Below, in pieces: positions 1 through 7,160 of a stretch of 30,754 bases of DNA. The stretch spans positions 1 through 30,754 of the forward strand of contig CAYTPZ010000023.1 of assembly GCA_964440095.1 (NCBI GenBank), given 5' to 3'. Each line of letters opens with the position of its first letter. Within the stretch, counting starts at the first letter, position 1. The position numbers were made by a program, and so were the translations under genes. The DNA comes from JACNKJ01 sp964440095 (GTDB taxonomy: Bacteria > Krumholzibacteriota > Krumholzibacteriia > JACNKJ01). A model generated the notes under the pieces. It did no database searches. It was not told the DNA's origin and saw only the letters and a program-made list of their open reading frames with translations.

Positions 1-1125
1 AAGCCTCCCGAGTCTAACTCTAGACTTGGAGACATTCTAGGGGGTCAGGTCAGCGCTTTCGATGGGGGAAAGTGTTCGGACTGTCACAATCCCCACGCGG
101 CAAAGCATGTGGCATTGCTCAACGAAGATCCCCGCGCCTTCTGTCTGAACTGCCATGAAGATACGGCGAAAGAGTTGCTCATGAACTCGCATCACGCGCC
201 GGCGTCTTCGGGTGATTGCGGAACCTGTCATCATCCCCACGCTTCGGATCATGCCGGGCAACTGCGCCGGACCGCCTTCCAACTCTGCAGTGAGTGTCAT
301 GTTCAGGTTGAGGATTGGCTGGCCCGTCCTGTGGTGCACGCTCCCGTGGATGAGCAAGATTGCCTGGGTTGCCATCAGGCTCATGGCTCACAGGAGGAGC
401 GACTCTTGGTGGAGGGCGTTCCCACTATTTGTTTGGACTGCCATGACGTGGATGAAGATTTCGTCACCCTCCACGAAGGTCGAGCTATCGGCGACTCGGA
501 TTGTACGGCCTGCCACGATCCGCATGCTGCCCAGCGACCGTCTCTGCTTCGGGCGAATCAGCACGATCCCTTTGCTGACGGCGACTGCGCCACCTGTCAC
601 GGCACCGGGGCTAATCGAAGCACATTTGAGATTCGCATGGATACGGCCACGCTCTGCCTTACCTGCCACGAGGATATGGGTGAAGAATTCGAACGGGATT
701 TCCATGGGCATCTTGTGCAAGAGGGATCTTGTGTGAATTGCCACAATCCACATGCTGCCGATGGAGAGGCCCTTCTTGCGGCGCGTCAAAGTGTGCTCTG
801 CATGCGCTGCCACTTCGAGGAAGCCGCGATTCGCGGTGAGAAGGAGAGATTCCTCACGCACTCGGCCATGGATTGTAATGAATGCCACCTGTCTCATGGT
901 GCTGAGAACGCGCTTATGTTGCGAAGCCTCGATGTTGATCTCTGCCTGGGTTGTCACGAGGAATCACATCGCGGCGGGCACCCGGTGGGGCCTGAGATTG
1001 TCGACAAACGGACGGGTGAAGCGGTGACCTGTTTAAGCTGCCATCAGCTTCACGGGCCGCCCCACGAATTCTATCTGCCCTTGGATCCCACCATGGATCT
1101 TTGCATTCAGTGCCATAAGAAATAG
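1..1125 (+). CDS. Multiheme c-type cytochrome, 5'-truncated, at least 15 haem motifs
   Basis: The reading frame is open from base 1 to the TAG at 1123-1125, so the gene begins outside the window. A haem motif (CSDCH, bases 73-87) lies upstream of the first possible internal start (GTG 109), so that codon is not the real start. I count 15 CXXCH motifs, many as CxxCHxPH or CxxCHxxHG, the pattern of the doubled-CXXCH family. Each should bind one covalent haem c, making this an exported electron-transfer protein of the periplasm or cell surface. Histidines between motifs can supply distal ligands. No signal peptide is visible because the N-terminus is missing. It converges with a second, 7-haem cytochrome (1221-2018), which suggests a respiratory or extracellular electron-transfer locus continuing to the left. 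The substrate cannot be inferred. Confidence 0.93.
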   Translation, partial: KPPESNSRLGDILGGQVSAFDGGKCSDCHNPHAAKHVALLNEDPRAFCLNCHEDTAKELLMNSHHAPASSGDCGTCHHPHASDHAGQLRRTAFQLCSECHVQVEDWLARPVVHAPVDEQDCLGCHQAHGSQEERLLVEGVPTICLDCHDVDEDFVTLHEGRAIGDSDCTACHDPHAAQRPSLLRANQHDPFADGDCATCHGTGANRSTFEIRMDTATLCLTCHEDMGEEFERDFHGHLVQEGSCVNCHNPHAADGEALLAARQSVLCMRCHFEEAAIRGEKERFLTHSAMDCNECHLSHGAENALMLRSLDVDLCLGCHEESHRGGHPVGPEIVDKRTGEAVTCLSCHQLHGPPHEFYLPLDPTMDLCIQCHKK

Positions 1126-1126
1126 C

Positions 1127-1140
1127 TCTTGGCTATTGGC
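1127..1140 (-). repeat. Two degenerate heptamer units flanking the terminator
   Basis: Read on the minus strand this is GCCAATA followed by GCCAAGA, a 7-base period directly after the cytochrome stop codon. It mirrors four similar units on the plus strand at 1189-1216, so the two blocks bracket the terminator hairpin in inverted orientation. With only two imperfect copies this could be chance. The same period appears in the perfect GCGGTCA array at the right end of the window. Confidence 0.35.
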
Positions 1141-1148
1141 CAAACGAG

Positions 1149-1185
1149 AAAACCGGAGAAGGATTTCTTCTCCGGTTTTATTTTT
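1149..1185 (+). terminator. Rho-independent terminator between convergent cytochrome genes
   Basis: A perfect 13-bp stem (1149-1161 with 1167-1179, core ACCGGAGAAG) encloses a 5-base loop and is followed by ATTTTT. It lies 24 bases after the stop of the first cytochrome and 36 bases before the stop of the opposing one. The stem carries A runs on one side and T runs on the other, so it could also terminate the minus-strand transcript. Confidence 0.85.
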
Positions 1186-1188
1186 CCG

Positions 1189-1216
1189 GCCATCAGCCAA
1201 CAGCTAGTAGCAAGTC
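1189..1216 (+). repeat. Degenerate heptamer tandem repeat (4 units)
   Basis: Four consecutive 7-base units start with GC: GCCATCA, GCCAACA, GCTAGTA, GCAAGTC. They fill the short spacer between the terminator and the end of the minus-strand cytochrome gene. The unit resembles the perfect GCGGTCA repeat at 30707-30754, suggesting that both are members of one intergenic heptamer family. Confidence 0.45.
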
Positions 1217-1220
1217 ACTG

Positions 1221-2018
1221 TTACTTTGCCGCCAACATCTCCATAGAACTCGAATCTGTTCCATGCTCATGGCAACCCTGGCAAAGGCCATAACGTTGCT
1301 CGAAGACCACAAGAAGGTCTTCATCCTGGCTGGTGAGCCTGTGGCAGGTGGCACATTCGATCTGTTGATCGTAAAGCCGGATGCGAGGGTCGAGCACATT
1401 GCGAATTCGCAGTACCGGATCTTCGCCGCCGGGAAGCATGGCTACTCCATATGAATGGCTGGCGTGTTCGGTGAACCGCGGCGTGTCCATGGGAATTAGA
1501 TCCGAGGGCAATGCATTGCTGCTTGAACTGTGACAGGCAAGGCATGCGTCCGAAGGCGAAAGAAGTTCGAGGTTCAATTCGCCGGAGTGGTATAGCTGCG
1601 CGGCTTCCCGATGTCCCATCGAGATCTGGCTTAGGTCGCCATCCATGGAGTGGCAAGCGGCACAGTGCCCCTCACTGTCACTGAAGGTCGTCGGCAATAA
1701 TCCCTTACCGACTCTGGTGACCATCTGTGTGGGTTCATGAAAGACATGACATTCAGTGCAGCGGCGGCCCGCTTGTCCATGGAAACCTAATCGGTCCACT
1801 GTGGAGCCAGATCCCATTGCGTGACAAGAAATGCAGGCGGCGTCCACGTTCATGGCCGCATAGCCAGACCCGCCGGGATCTCTGTCGAATGAATGACATT
1901 GTGAACATTGGGCCTGCTCATGGCCCTGACTTTTCCCGCTCTCGAATGCCATCACGCCGCAGACTGGGGGAAGCAGCGCAATAAGAAGAGCGAGGATGAG
2001 CGATGCCCGAGTGCTCAT
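1221..2018 (-). CDS. Exported seven-haem c-type cytochrome
   Basis: This 265-residue protein has an N-terminal signal peptide (hydrophobic stretch about residues 6-22 after MSTRAS) and seven CXXCH motifs (CSQCH, CISCH, CTECH, CAACH, CLACH, CATCH, CQGCH), so it should carry seven covalent c-haems in the periplasm or on the surface. The start is set at ATG 2018 because AGGAGG lies six bases upstream. The in-frame ATG at 2036 would put that Shine-Dalgarno inside the coding region. The haem motifs are irregularly spaced, with a long haem-poor stretch between the fifth and sixth, so it is not a simple repeat protein like its convergent neighbour at 1-1125. The shared location suggests the two cytochromes act in one electron-transfer pathway. 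The family beyond multiheme cytochrome c is not recognised. Confidence 0.9.
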   Translation of the reverse strand: MSTRASLILALLIALLPPVCGVMAFESGKSQGHEQAQCSQCHSFDRDPGGSGYAAMNVDAACISCHAMGSGSTVDRLGFHGQAGRRCTECHVFHEPTQMVTRVGKGLLPTTFSDSEGHCAACHSMDGDLSQISMGHREAAQLYHSGELNLELLSPSDACLACHSSSSNALPSDLIPMDTPRFTEHASHSYGVAMLPGGEDPVLRIRNVLDPRIRLYDQQIECATCHRLTSQDEDLLVVFEQRYGLCQGCHEHGTDSSSMEMLAAK

Positions 2019-2379
2019 CCGAATCCTCCTGATCATATGTATCTGACCTTAGATCGGCAATTGGAGCTGATCGCTTAAACCCTTTAAATTCAGGGGGATC
2101 GATACACCTTCGCGCGGAATCCTGCGCCGCGATGGGAGCAATATTTCAGTTCTGATATCGCGATGGGAATGGAAGGGGAGAAGCGCCACGCGGAAATGGA
2201 TGCTGTTTCGCTGACCATGGCTTGGCCATTATCGGCAACCAGTCTTGTTGACTTTAGCGATAATTTGATTGATCGATAGTCTTTTTGGAAAACTTCCATA
2301 TTGCAGGTCAAGTAGAGGCACTTTGAGGCCGATCTCCACCTAAAAGGATCGATTCACACCGGAGAAGGAGTCCTCCTAC
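2019..2379. other. Intergenic region between divergent cytochrome and HDOD genes
   Basis: About 360 bases without a convincing gene. It must hold both promoters. A TTGACT hexamer at 2248-2253 is a -35 candidate for the HDOD gene, but no good -10 follows at 17 bases. A short inverted repeat, TGGAA-AAC-TTCCA (2286-2298), lies between it and the gene. A 73-codon minus-strand open frame (2090-2311) has no recognisable similarity and no Shine-Dalgarno and was not called. Confidence 0.5.
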
Positions 2380-3339
2380 ATGGGGATACTCGATAAAGTC
2401 CGACGCCATGCTTGGGTGGCATCGGGGAACTTCGCATCGATGTTTAAGAACGTGGAACTGCCTACGCTGCCTGAGGCCATAACGCGTCTCATTCGTGAGG
2501 TCAGTAGCGAAGATCCCGACATTCACAAGATCGAGCAGATCATCAGCGCCACGCCCGAACTTTCGGCGAAGGTTATTCGCGTGATCAACTCCTCGCTCTA
2601 TTCACTTCCCAATCAGGTGACCTCGGTCTTCCACGCCATGAACATGCTGGGCTTAGCGAAGATTCGCGAATTCTCTTTGGGTTTTGCCGTTGCCAATTCA
2701 CTTCCCGAGCCCAAAGAGGGGCTTTTCGATCACGAAGCTTTTTGGACAGACTCACTTACTCGCGCACTCTTGGCCCGATCCTTCACGAAGCAGTTCAAGC
2801 CTGGGTCGGAAGGCGAAGCCTTTACCTCAACCTTATTGGCAGATGTGGCAGTTCCCGTTCTGCTGTCCGCCTGGGAGGATTACTACAGCCCCCTGGTTAC
2901 GCAATGGATGGAGAGCCCCGAGCGCTTGTCGCGCCTGGAGAGGCAGGCTTTCAACTGGGATCACGCCCAGGCCGGCGCCTGGATTCTACAATCTTGGGGT
3001 TTTCCGGAAGAGATGGTGGCCTATGTCGGTACGCATAATCTTGGTCCCAAGGCTCTTGAGGAATGTGAGTTGGACCAGACCCTCGCCATGCCCATGGCCT
3101 TGGCGTCATTGGCGCCGAGCATCCTCAAGCCCGACATGGAGCGAGCGGAAAGACTTGTTAAGGCAAGCCGGGTAACTTTGAACATGAAGCAGGAGTTGCT
3201 GGAGAAATTGCTGGCCGACGCGCGCTTGGATCTGGATGAAATGCGCGACCTTTTCAACATATCATCCGAGCGCGCCTTCCTGGGTTTAGACGTGCTTGAT
3301 CAGGCGCTTCAGCGAAGCTTTCAGGACGCGCAGCCATGA
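2380..3339 (+). CDS. HDOD domain protein
   Basis: This 319-residue cytoplasmic protein carries an HDOD domain over roughly residues 22-220. HDOD domains are relatives of HD phosphohydrolases that usually lack the metal-binding residues and act in signalling. Diagnostic segments are LPTLPEAITRLI (about residues 28-38), the helix LSAKVIRVINSS (61-72) and AMNMLGLAKIRE (86-97). No HD metal dyad is evident. The remaining 100 residues are helical and carry no domain I can name, so a partner or output is not visible. The start has GGAGAAGGAG about nine bases upstream, and a CTCC sequence just before the ATG could pair with that ribosome-binding site. Its TGA overlaps the ATG of the HPP-family membrane gene, so the two are translationally coupled. 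Confidence 0.9.
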   Translation: MGILDKVRRHAWVASGNFASMFKNVELPTLPEAITRLIREVSSEDPDIHKIEQIISATPELSAKVIRVINSSLYSLPNQVTSVFHAMNMLGLAKIREFSLGFAVANSLPEPKEGLFDHEAFWTDSLTRALLARSFTKQFKPGSEGEAFTSTLLADVAVPVLLSAWEDYYSPLVTQWMESPERLSRLERQAFNWDHAQAGAWILQSWGFPEEMVAYVGTHNLGPKALEECELDQTLAMPMALASLAPSILKPDMERAERLVKASRVTLNMKQELLEKLLADARLDLDEMRDLFNISSERAFLGLDVLDQALQRSFQDAQP

Positions 3340-4058
3340 AGCTCGCCGGCACCGGACCTCAAGGAACATTCCTCTTTCGGGCCATCGCCATCATCTCGCG
3401 ATTCAGATTTAGCTATCTGCATCGAAGCACCGGCCATCGTCAGTGGCCGCTGGTCCTTTTCGTTCTACTCACCGGCAGTACGGCACTGGGCATTATTTCC
3501 TTGGCGGCATGGTTCACAAAACTTCCACTTCTCTTTCCACCTTTGGCGCCTTCGGCCTTCATTCTTTTCTACACGCCCATGTCCGAACATGCCAGCCCGC
3601 GCAGCGTGTTCGTTTCCCATGCCATGGCAGTTGCCGCGGGCTTCGCGTCTCTCTGGATCATGAATTGGATCTTCCCCGACGCAGGTCTACTCACAAGTAC
3701 CGCGCTCAACGGACCTCGAATAATGGCCACAGCCCTGGCCATGGCTCTGGTCAGCGTGGGCATGATCGGTATGAGCTGTCCCCATCCTCCCGCCGCGGCT
3801 ACAACCTTGATCGTTGCCACCGGCTTTCTCATCGAGCCGGCCCATGTCCTCGGTCTCATGGGAGCCTTGACCTTGCTCATACTGGAAGCGACCTTCTTCA
3901 TTCGCATTCTAGCGGGGCTTCCTTATCCGCTCTGGCGGGCTGATCCGGATGTGAGTCGCCGCTTCGGCTCACTGGCTGGCATTCCCAAATCAGGGGCCAC
4001 CTTCTGGGAGCATCTCATGGTGGGAGCCGTGTTTTCCAGTCGGGATGAAGACGACTAA
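3336..4058 (+). CDS. HPP family integral membrane protein
   Basis: A 240-residue membrane protein of the HPP family, with about five hydrophobic segments and the family signature CPHPPAAATTL near residues 148-158. HPP proteins are small transmembrane proteins; a plant plastid member has been linked to nitrite transport, but most bacterial members are uncharacterised, so the substrate here is open. The first 35 residues are cationic and probably cytoplasmic. The ATG overlaps the preceding HDOD stop by four bases (ATGA), which implies co-translation. A cysteine directly precedes the HPP motif. The C-terminal 35 residues after the last membrane segment are soluble. Confidence 0.88.
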   Translation: MKLAGTGPQGTFLFRAIAIISRFRFSYLHRSTGHRQWPLVLFVLLTGSTALGIISLAAWFTKLPLLFPPLAPSAFILFYTPMSEHASPRSVFVSHAMAVAAGFASLWIMNWIFPDAGLLTSTALNGPRIMATALAMALVSVGMIGMSCPHPPAAATTLIVATGFLIEPAHVLGLMGALTLLILEATFFIRILAGLPYPLWRADPDVSRRFGSLAGIPKSGATFWEHLMVGAVFSSRDEDD

Positions 4059-4115
4059 TCGAGCTTTGGAAAATAGCGGGTGGCAGAGTGCCTGGGAATC
4101 TGCGACATTGCGCCC

Positions 4116-5261
4116 ATGTTCGAATATCAAAAGCACTCGCGATTCTTCGCCCAGTGCGGCGGAGCCCTGGAAGAACTCGTAGCCGGTGAACTCAAGGAAC
4201 TGGGTGCGGGCGACTGCCAGCCTGGTTATCGTGGCGTTCATTTCCGCTGCAAACCTGAAGCACTCTACCGCATTGCCTACTCAACGCGCTTGGCGAGTCG
4301 CATTATCGCACCCTTGGTTACCTTCGATTGCCACTCTGATCGCTATCTCCACCAGACGGCTCTCAAAATTGAGTGGGAAAAATTGTTTTCGGTGGATGAG
4401 ACCTTCCTCATCGACGCCAACGTTTCCGACAGCAATATCGGACACTCACACTTCGCGGCCCAGCGACTCAAAGATGGCATCGTCGATCGCTTTCGTGAGC
4501 GTGGCGGGCAGCGCCCCAGCGTGGACAAGCTGAACCCCGACCTGCGCCTTCACCTGCGCATCCATCGCAATCGCGCGACCATCAGTCTGGATCTTTCCGG
4601 CGGCTCGCTGCACAAGCGTGGCTATCGTCTGGATGCGGTGGGAGCGCCGCTCCAGGAAACGCTGGCCGCTGCCATCCTGCGCATCAGCGGTTGGAGGGGT
4701 GAGCGGCCGCTCTTCGATCCATTCTGCGGTTCGGGCACTTTCCTGGCCGAGGGCCTGCTCATGGTTTCGAAGATCGCGCCCTCGCGGCTGCGCACGGGTG
4801 AGCGTCCGCCTTTGGCGAGTTTACCCGATTTCGACGCGAAGCTCTGGGAAGGTGTTCGCCGAGAAATCGATTCGGCAGCACTCTCCATCGATGCACGCCA
4901 TGTGGGCGGCAGTGATATCGATCAGAAGGCCGTGCGCGCGGCGCGCAAAAACCTGCGGCGCCTGCCCGGCGAGCCTGGACCCTATATCAAACGCCAGGAC
5001 TTTCGCGACATCGAGTCTCTGGAGAATCGCTGCATCGTCACCAATCTGCCCTATGGACATCGCATGGGTGAGCGCGAAGGTGTGGAGATGCTCTACAAAG
5101 AGTTTGGTGATTTTCTTAAGCGCCGCTGCACGGGGTCCACAGCGTGGATTCTTTGCGGAGACACGGGCCTGGTGAAGAAACTGGGTCTGCGTCCCAAACA
5201 GCGCATTCCCATTTTCAATGGACCCCTGGAGTGCCGTCTGGTGGAGCTGGACCTTTACTAG
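4116..5261 (+). CDS. THUMP-domain RNA guanine N2-methyltransferase (RlmL/YpsC/Trm14-like)
   Basis: This 381-residue protein has an N-terminal ferredoxin-like/THUMP RNA-binding region (about residues 5-165) and a C-terminal Rossmann SAM-dependent methyltransferase domain. Motif I is FDPFCGSGTF, SDIDQKAV follows for the SAM ribose, and the catalytic motif is NLPYG. The family methylates the exocyclic N2 of guanosine in rRNA (RlmL/YpsC) or tRNA (Trm14, THUMPD3). NLPYG rather than the NPPYG of RlmL makes the exact target uncertain. I chose ATG 4116, giving MFEYQKHSRF close to the usual family N-terminus. An in-frame GTG at 4080 would add 12 residues. It follows the HPP gene by 57 bases, and its last 47 bases overlap the convergent gene at 5215-5736. 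Confidence 0.88.
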   Translation: MFEYQKHSRFFAQCGGALEELVAGELKELGAGDCQPGYRGVHFRCKPEALYRIAYSTRLASRIIAPLVTFDCHSDRYLHQTALKIEWEKLFSVDETFLIDANVSDSNIGHSHFAAQRLKDGIVDRFRERGGQRPSVDKLNPDLRLHLRIHRNRATISLDLSGGSLHKRGYRLDAVGAPLQETLAAAILRISGWRGERPLFDPFCGSGTFLAEGLLMVSKIAPSRLRTGERPPLASLPDFDAKLWEGVRREIDSAALSIDARHVGGSDIDQKAVRAARKNLRRLPGEPGPYIKRQDFRDIESLENRCIVTNLPYGHRMGEREGVEMLYKEFGDFLKRRCTGSTAWILCGDTGLVKKLGLRPKQRIPIFNGPLECRLVELDLY

Positions 5262-5736
5262 AGTCCGCCGAACCGGAGCGAGCGGAAAGGCTGCGAGCGT
5301 CCTCAAGTTCCGGGTGACGAATCTCTCCGCCCTCATGGGCTGTGAAGGCCAAACTTCCTGCCAAAATCAAAGAAGCTAAAAGCAATGTCCAGCGGATGGC
5401 CTTGCCCGGGCCCTCGCCCTGGGCGTACTGGATGAGCGCGCCCAGAGTGATGGCGGCCAGAAGGATCATGCCCACAAACGAGACCTGACCGAAGAGTGCG
5501 TGGCGTTCCACGATTTCCTCTTCGGCCAGATGTGCCGCCTCGATGATTTCATAGCTGGGCGGACCGCTAAGATAGGTGCCCACCGCGAAGACCGAGCAGG
5601 CGATGAGAAATCCGCAGGCCGTCTTGAAGACCAATTCGGACTTGGAAATCAAGCCGATGACGAGCAGCGCAATGGCGGCCAGCATACCTACTACGGGCAG
5701 GTGCGCCAGCATCAGATGGACTTGGATGGGGTTCAC
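5215..5736 (-). CDS. Small histidine-containing membrane protein, function unknown
   Basis: This 173-residue protein has four predicted membrane helices (about residues 10-30, 36-55, 80-102, 112-132) and a hydrophilic tail. Conserved-looking histidines sit at membrane edges: VHLMLAHLP near the N-terminus, ERHALFGQ before helix 3 and AHEGG after helix 4. This arrangement resembles DUF2231-type or b-haem membrane proteins, but I cannot assign the family and haem binding is inference. The start is GTG 5736, whose GTGA overlaps the stop of the upstream membrane gene, so translation is coupled. The 3' end overlaps the convergent methyltransferase gene by 47 bases; the tail encoded there is Ser/Pro/Gly-rich and is probably not conserved. 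Confidence 0.75.
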   Translation of the reverse strand: MNPIQVHLMLAHLPVVGMLAAIALLVIGLISKSELVFKTACGFLIACSVFAVGTYLSGPPSYEIIEAAHLAEEEIVERHALFGQVSFVGMILLAAITLGALIQYAQGEGPGKAIRWTLLLASLILAGSLAFTAHEGGEIRHPELEDARSLSARSGSADSSKGPAPPDGTPGVH

Positions 5737-6716
5737 TGTTTACCCGTCCTGATAGCTTCCGTCGGATCGATTCCTTCATCCACGGCTTCGTAGTTCAGTT
5801 CGCTGCCGCCCATGCTATGTGGGATGAGATAGACCGAGGTCATCACCAGTGCCGCGACAACCACGATCACTCGGCTGATGATGTCTTTGCGCCGAGGGCG
5901 GAAGCCGATGATGGAAACCGCGAAGACCCAGCTGAGCCACATGAAGAGCATCTTGTTGTCGGTCCAGTCGCCGCCGAAGGGCCAGCCGGTCCAGTAATCG
6001 CCGAATGCGTATTTCTGAACGATGGGACCAAGCACCATTCCGCCTACAGTCATCAAGACCAATGCGATCCAGGCTGAAATGCGCATGCCGCTGGGTGCGA
6101 ATAGGGCGGCCAAGCCTGAGCGCATGCCAATGAGCACGGCGAAGAACATCAGCAATACGTGCGGCAGCAGAATGCCCACGGGGACGTGATCTTTGAAACG
6201 AATGACCACGTTTTCTTCGGCCAGTTCGGGAATGCGATGTTCCTGCCCCGCCTCATCGGTGAGCAAGAGATAGTACTCCAGTTTTCCAGCTGCAGGTTGG
6301 GCGGGAAGCAGCCCGACCAGGGAAGGTTGTTCGTCGATGTCTTTGCGCCCGCGAACCAGATCCACCAGGAATTCGAGAAGACTTCGTTTGGGCTTGGCCA
6401 TTTCATGGCCCATGTCAATGGCAGTGAACTCGTCGGAAGTTCGGAAGCGTTTCCAGAAGAGTTTGCCATCCGAGTTCGGACTCAACTCGGGCACAACCAC
6501 ATGTGCCCCTTCATTGCTGGCGATGGACCAATCGCTGCGAATGAGTCCATAGGCGTAACTCTGACCCTGAACTTCGACCACGCCCTTGCGCGGGTAAGTG
6601 GGTCCCGTGTTTCGCTGATAGGTGACCGCCAAGATCATGAGAACGACGGCCAGAACCCAAAGACCGGCACGAAGCCAGAAGGATTCTCTGCGATAGGCAT
6701 AGGGCGAAGAGGTCAT
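5733..6716 (-). CDS. Membrane protein with large extracytoplasmic domain, function unknown
   Basis: This 327-residue protein has one N-terminal membrane helix (about 16-33), a soluble domain of about 150 residues, and five further helices over residues 185-315. The soluble part is probably periplasmic. Between later helices there is a striking WTGWPFGGDWTDNK stretch, faintly reminiscent of the tryptophan-rich loops of cytochrome c assembly proteins, but I do not assign it to that family. The ATG has AAGGTG just upstream and a well-formed promoter at 6751-6779. Its TGA overlaps the GTG of the histidine-containing membrane protein downstream, so the two likely form a complex. With two multiheme cytochromes 4 kb away, a role in membrane redox chemistry is plausible but unproven. 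Confidence 0.75.
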   Translation of the reverse strand: MTSSPYAYRRESFWLRAGLWVLAVVLMILAVTYQRNTGPTYPRKGVVEVQGQSYAYGLIRSDWSIASNEGAHVVVPELSPNSDGKLFWKRFRTSDEFTAIDMGHEMAKPKRSLLEFLVDLVRGRKDIDEQPSLVGLLPAQPAAGKLEYYLLLTDEAGQEHRIPELAEENVVIRFKDHVPVGILLPHVLLMFFAVLIGMRSGLAALFAPSGMRISAWIALVLMTVGGMVLGPIVQKYAFGDYWTGWPFGGDWTDNKMLFMWLSWVFAVSIIGFRPRRKDIISRVIVVVAALVMTSVYLIPHSMGGSELNYEAVDEGIDPTEAIRTGKQ

Positions 6717-6750
6717 GACACCTTCCAGAAAGATTGAGGGATAAGGCGGC

Positions 6751-6779
6751 AGAATAGCGAATTACCCAATCCTTAGCAA
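6751..6779 (-). promoter_or_regulatory. Sigma-70-like promoter for the two membrane protein genes
   Basis: On the minus strand a -35 of TTGCTA (6774-6779) and a -10 of TATTCT (6751-6756) are separated by exactly 17 bases. Transcription would start near 6744, leaving a leader of about 28 bases before the ATG at 6716. Confidence 0.6.
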
Positions 6780-6831
6780 TAGCCATGGCTGGGAAAGCCC
6801 TGGGGTGTGCCTGGTTAACTCTTTGTCGCAG

Positions 6832-6942
6832 CTAGGGTTGTAGTAATAGCTTGGCCATCGCAACCCAGACCGAGGCCGCCACGAAGAAGCGCACCCAAGT
6901 GGCGCCTCGGGCGATCACCAACTTGGCCCCGATGATGTCTCC
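6832..6942 (-). pseudogene. C-terminal remnant of a TauE/SafE family exporter
   Basis: On the minus strand about 36 codons ending in TAG read like the last transmembrane helix of a TauE/SafE (sulfite exporter) protein. The segment has GDIIGAKL, then a basic ARGATWVR and a hydrophobic FFVAASVWVAMAKLLL tail, matching the family pattern of GA+L...G...VR followed by a helix and KLL. Upstream the frame stays open briefly, but similarity disappears and there is no start or ribosome-binding site, so only the tail survives. The rest of the spacer (6943-7160) holds nothing I can identify. Confidence 0.55.
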
Positions 6943-7160
6943 ACGTGGGGCGCGGATTTCCCCCGGGATGGGCGGCAATTGCCATAAATTTCGGTCAATC
7001 CCGCACTAAATCGGAAGGATCGCGGCCTCCTGAGGCACTACGAGGAAACATAAGGAAGCGAATCCACGTCCTAGGCGCTCTTTTCTCTGGGCCGGAACTT
7101 GCTTTGTCGGATCGGTCGCAGTTTGCCCTGCGGCGGTTTGTCTAATACAGGATGGTCCTT

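Noticed and set aside
2286..2298. Sigma-54 promoter before the HDOD gene
   Set aside because: GG and GC elements are not ten bases apart; only a short inverted repeat is present.
2090..2311. 73-codon minus-strand open frame between the cytochrome and HDOD genes
   Set aside because: No Shine-Dalgarno, no recognisable similarity, composition like non-coding sequence, and it overlaps the region where the HDOD promoter must be.
6945..7145. 66-codon plus-strand open frame before the sensor kinase
   Set aside because: No ribosome-binding site or similarity; it overlaps the TauE relic and an unstructured spacer.
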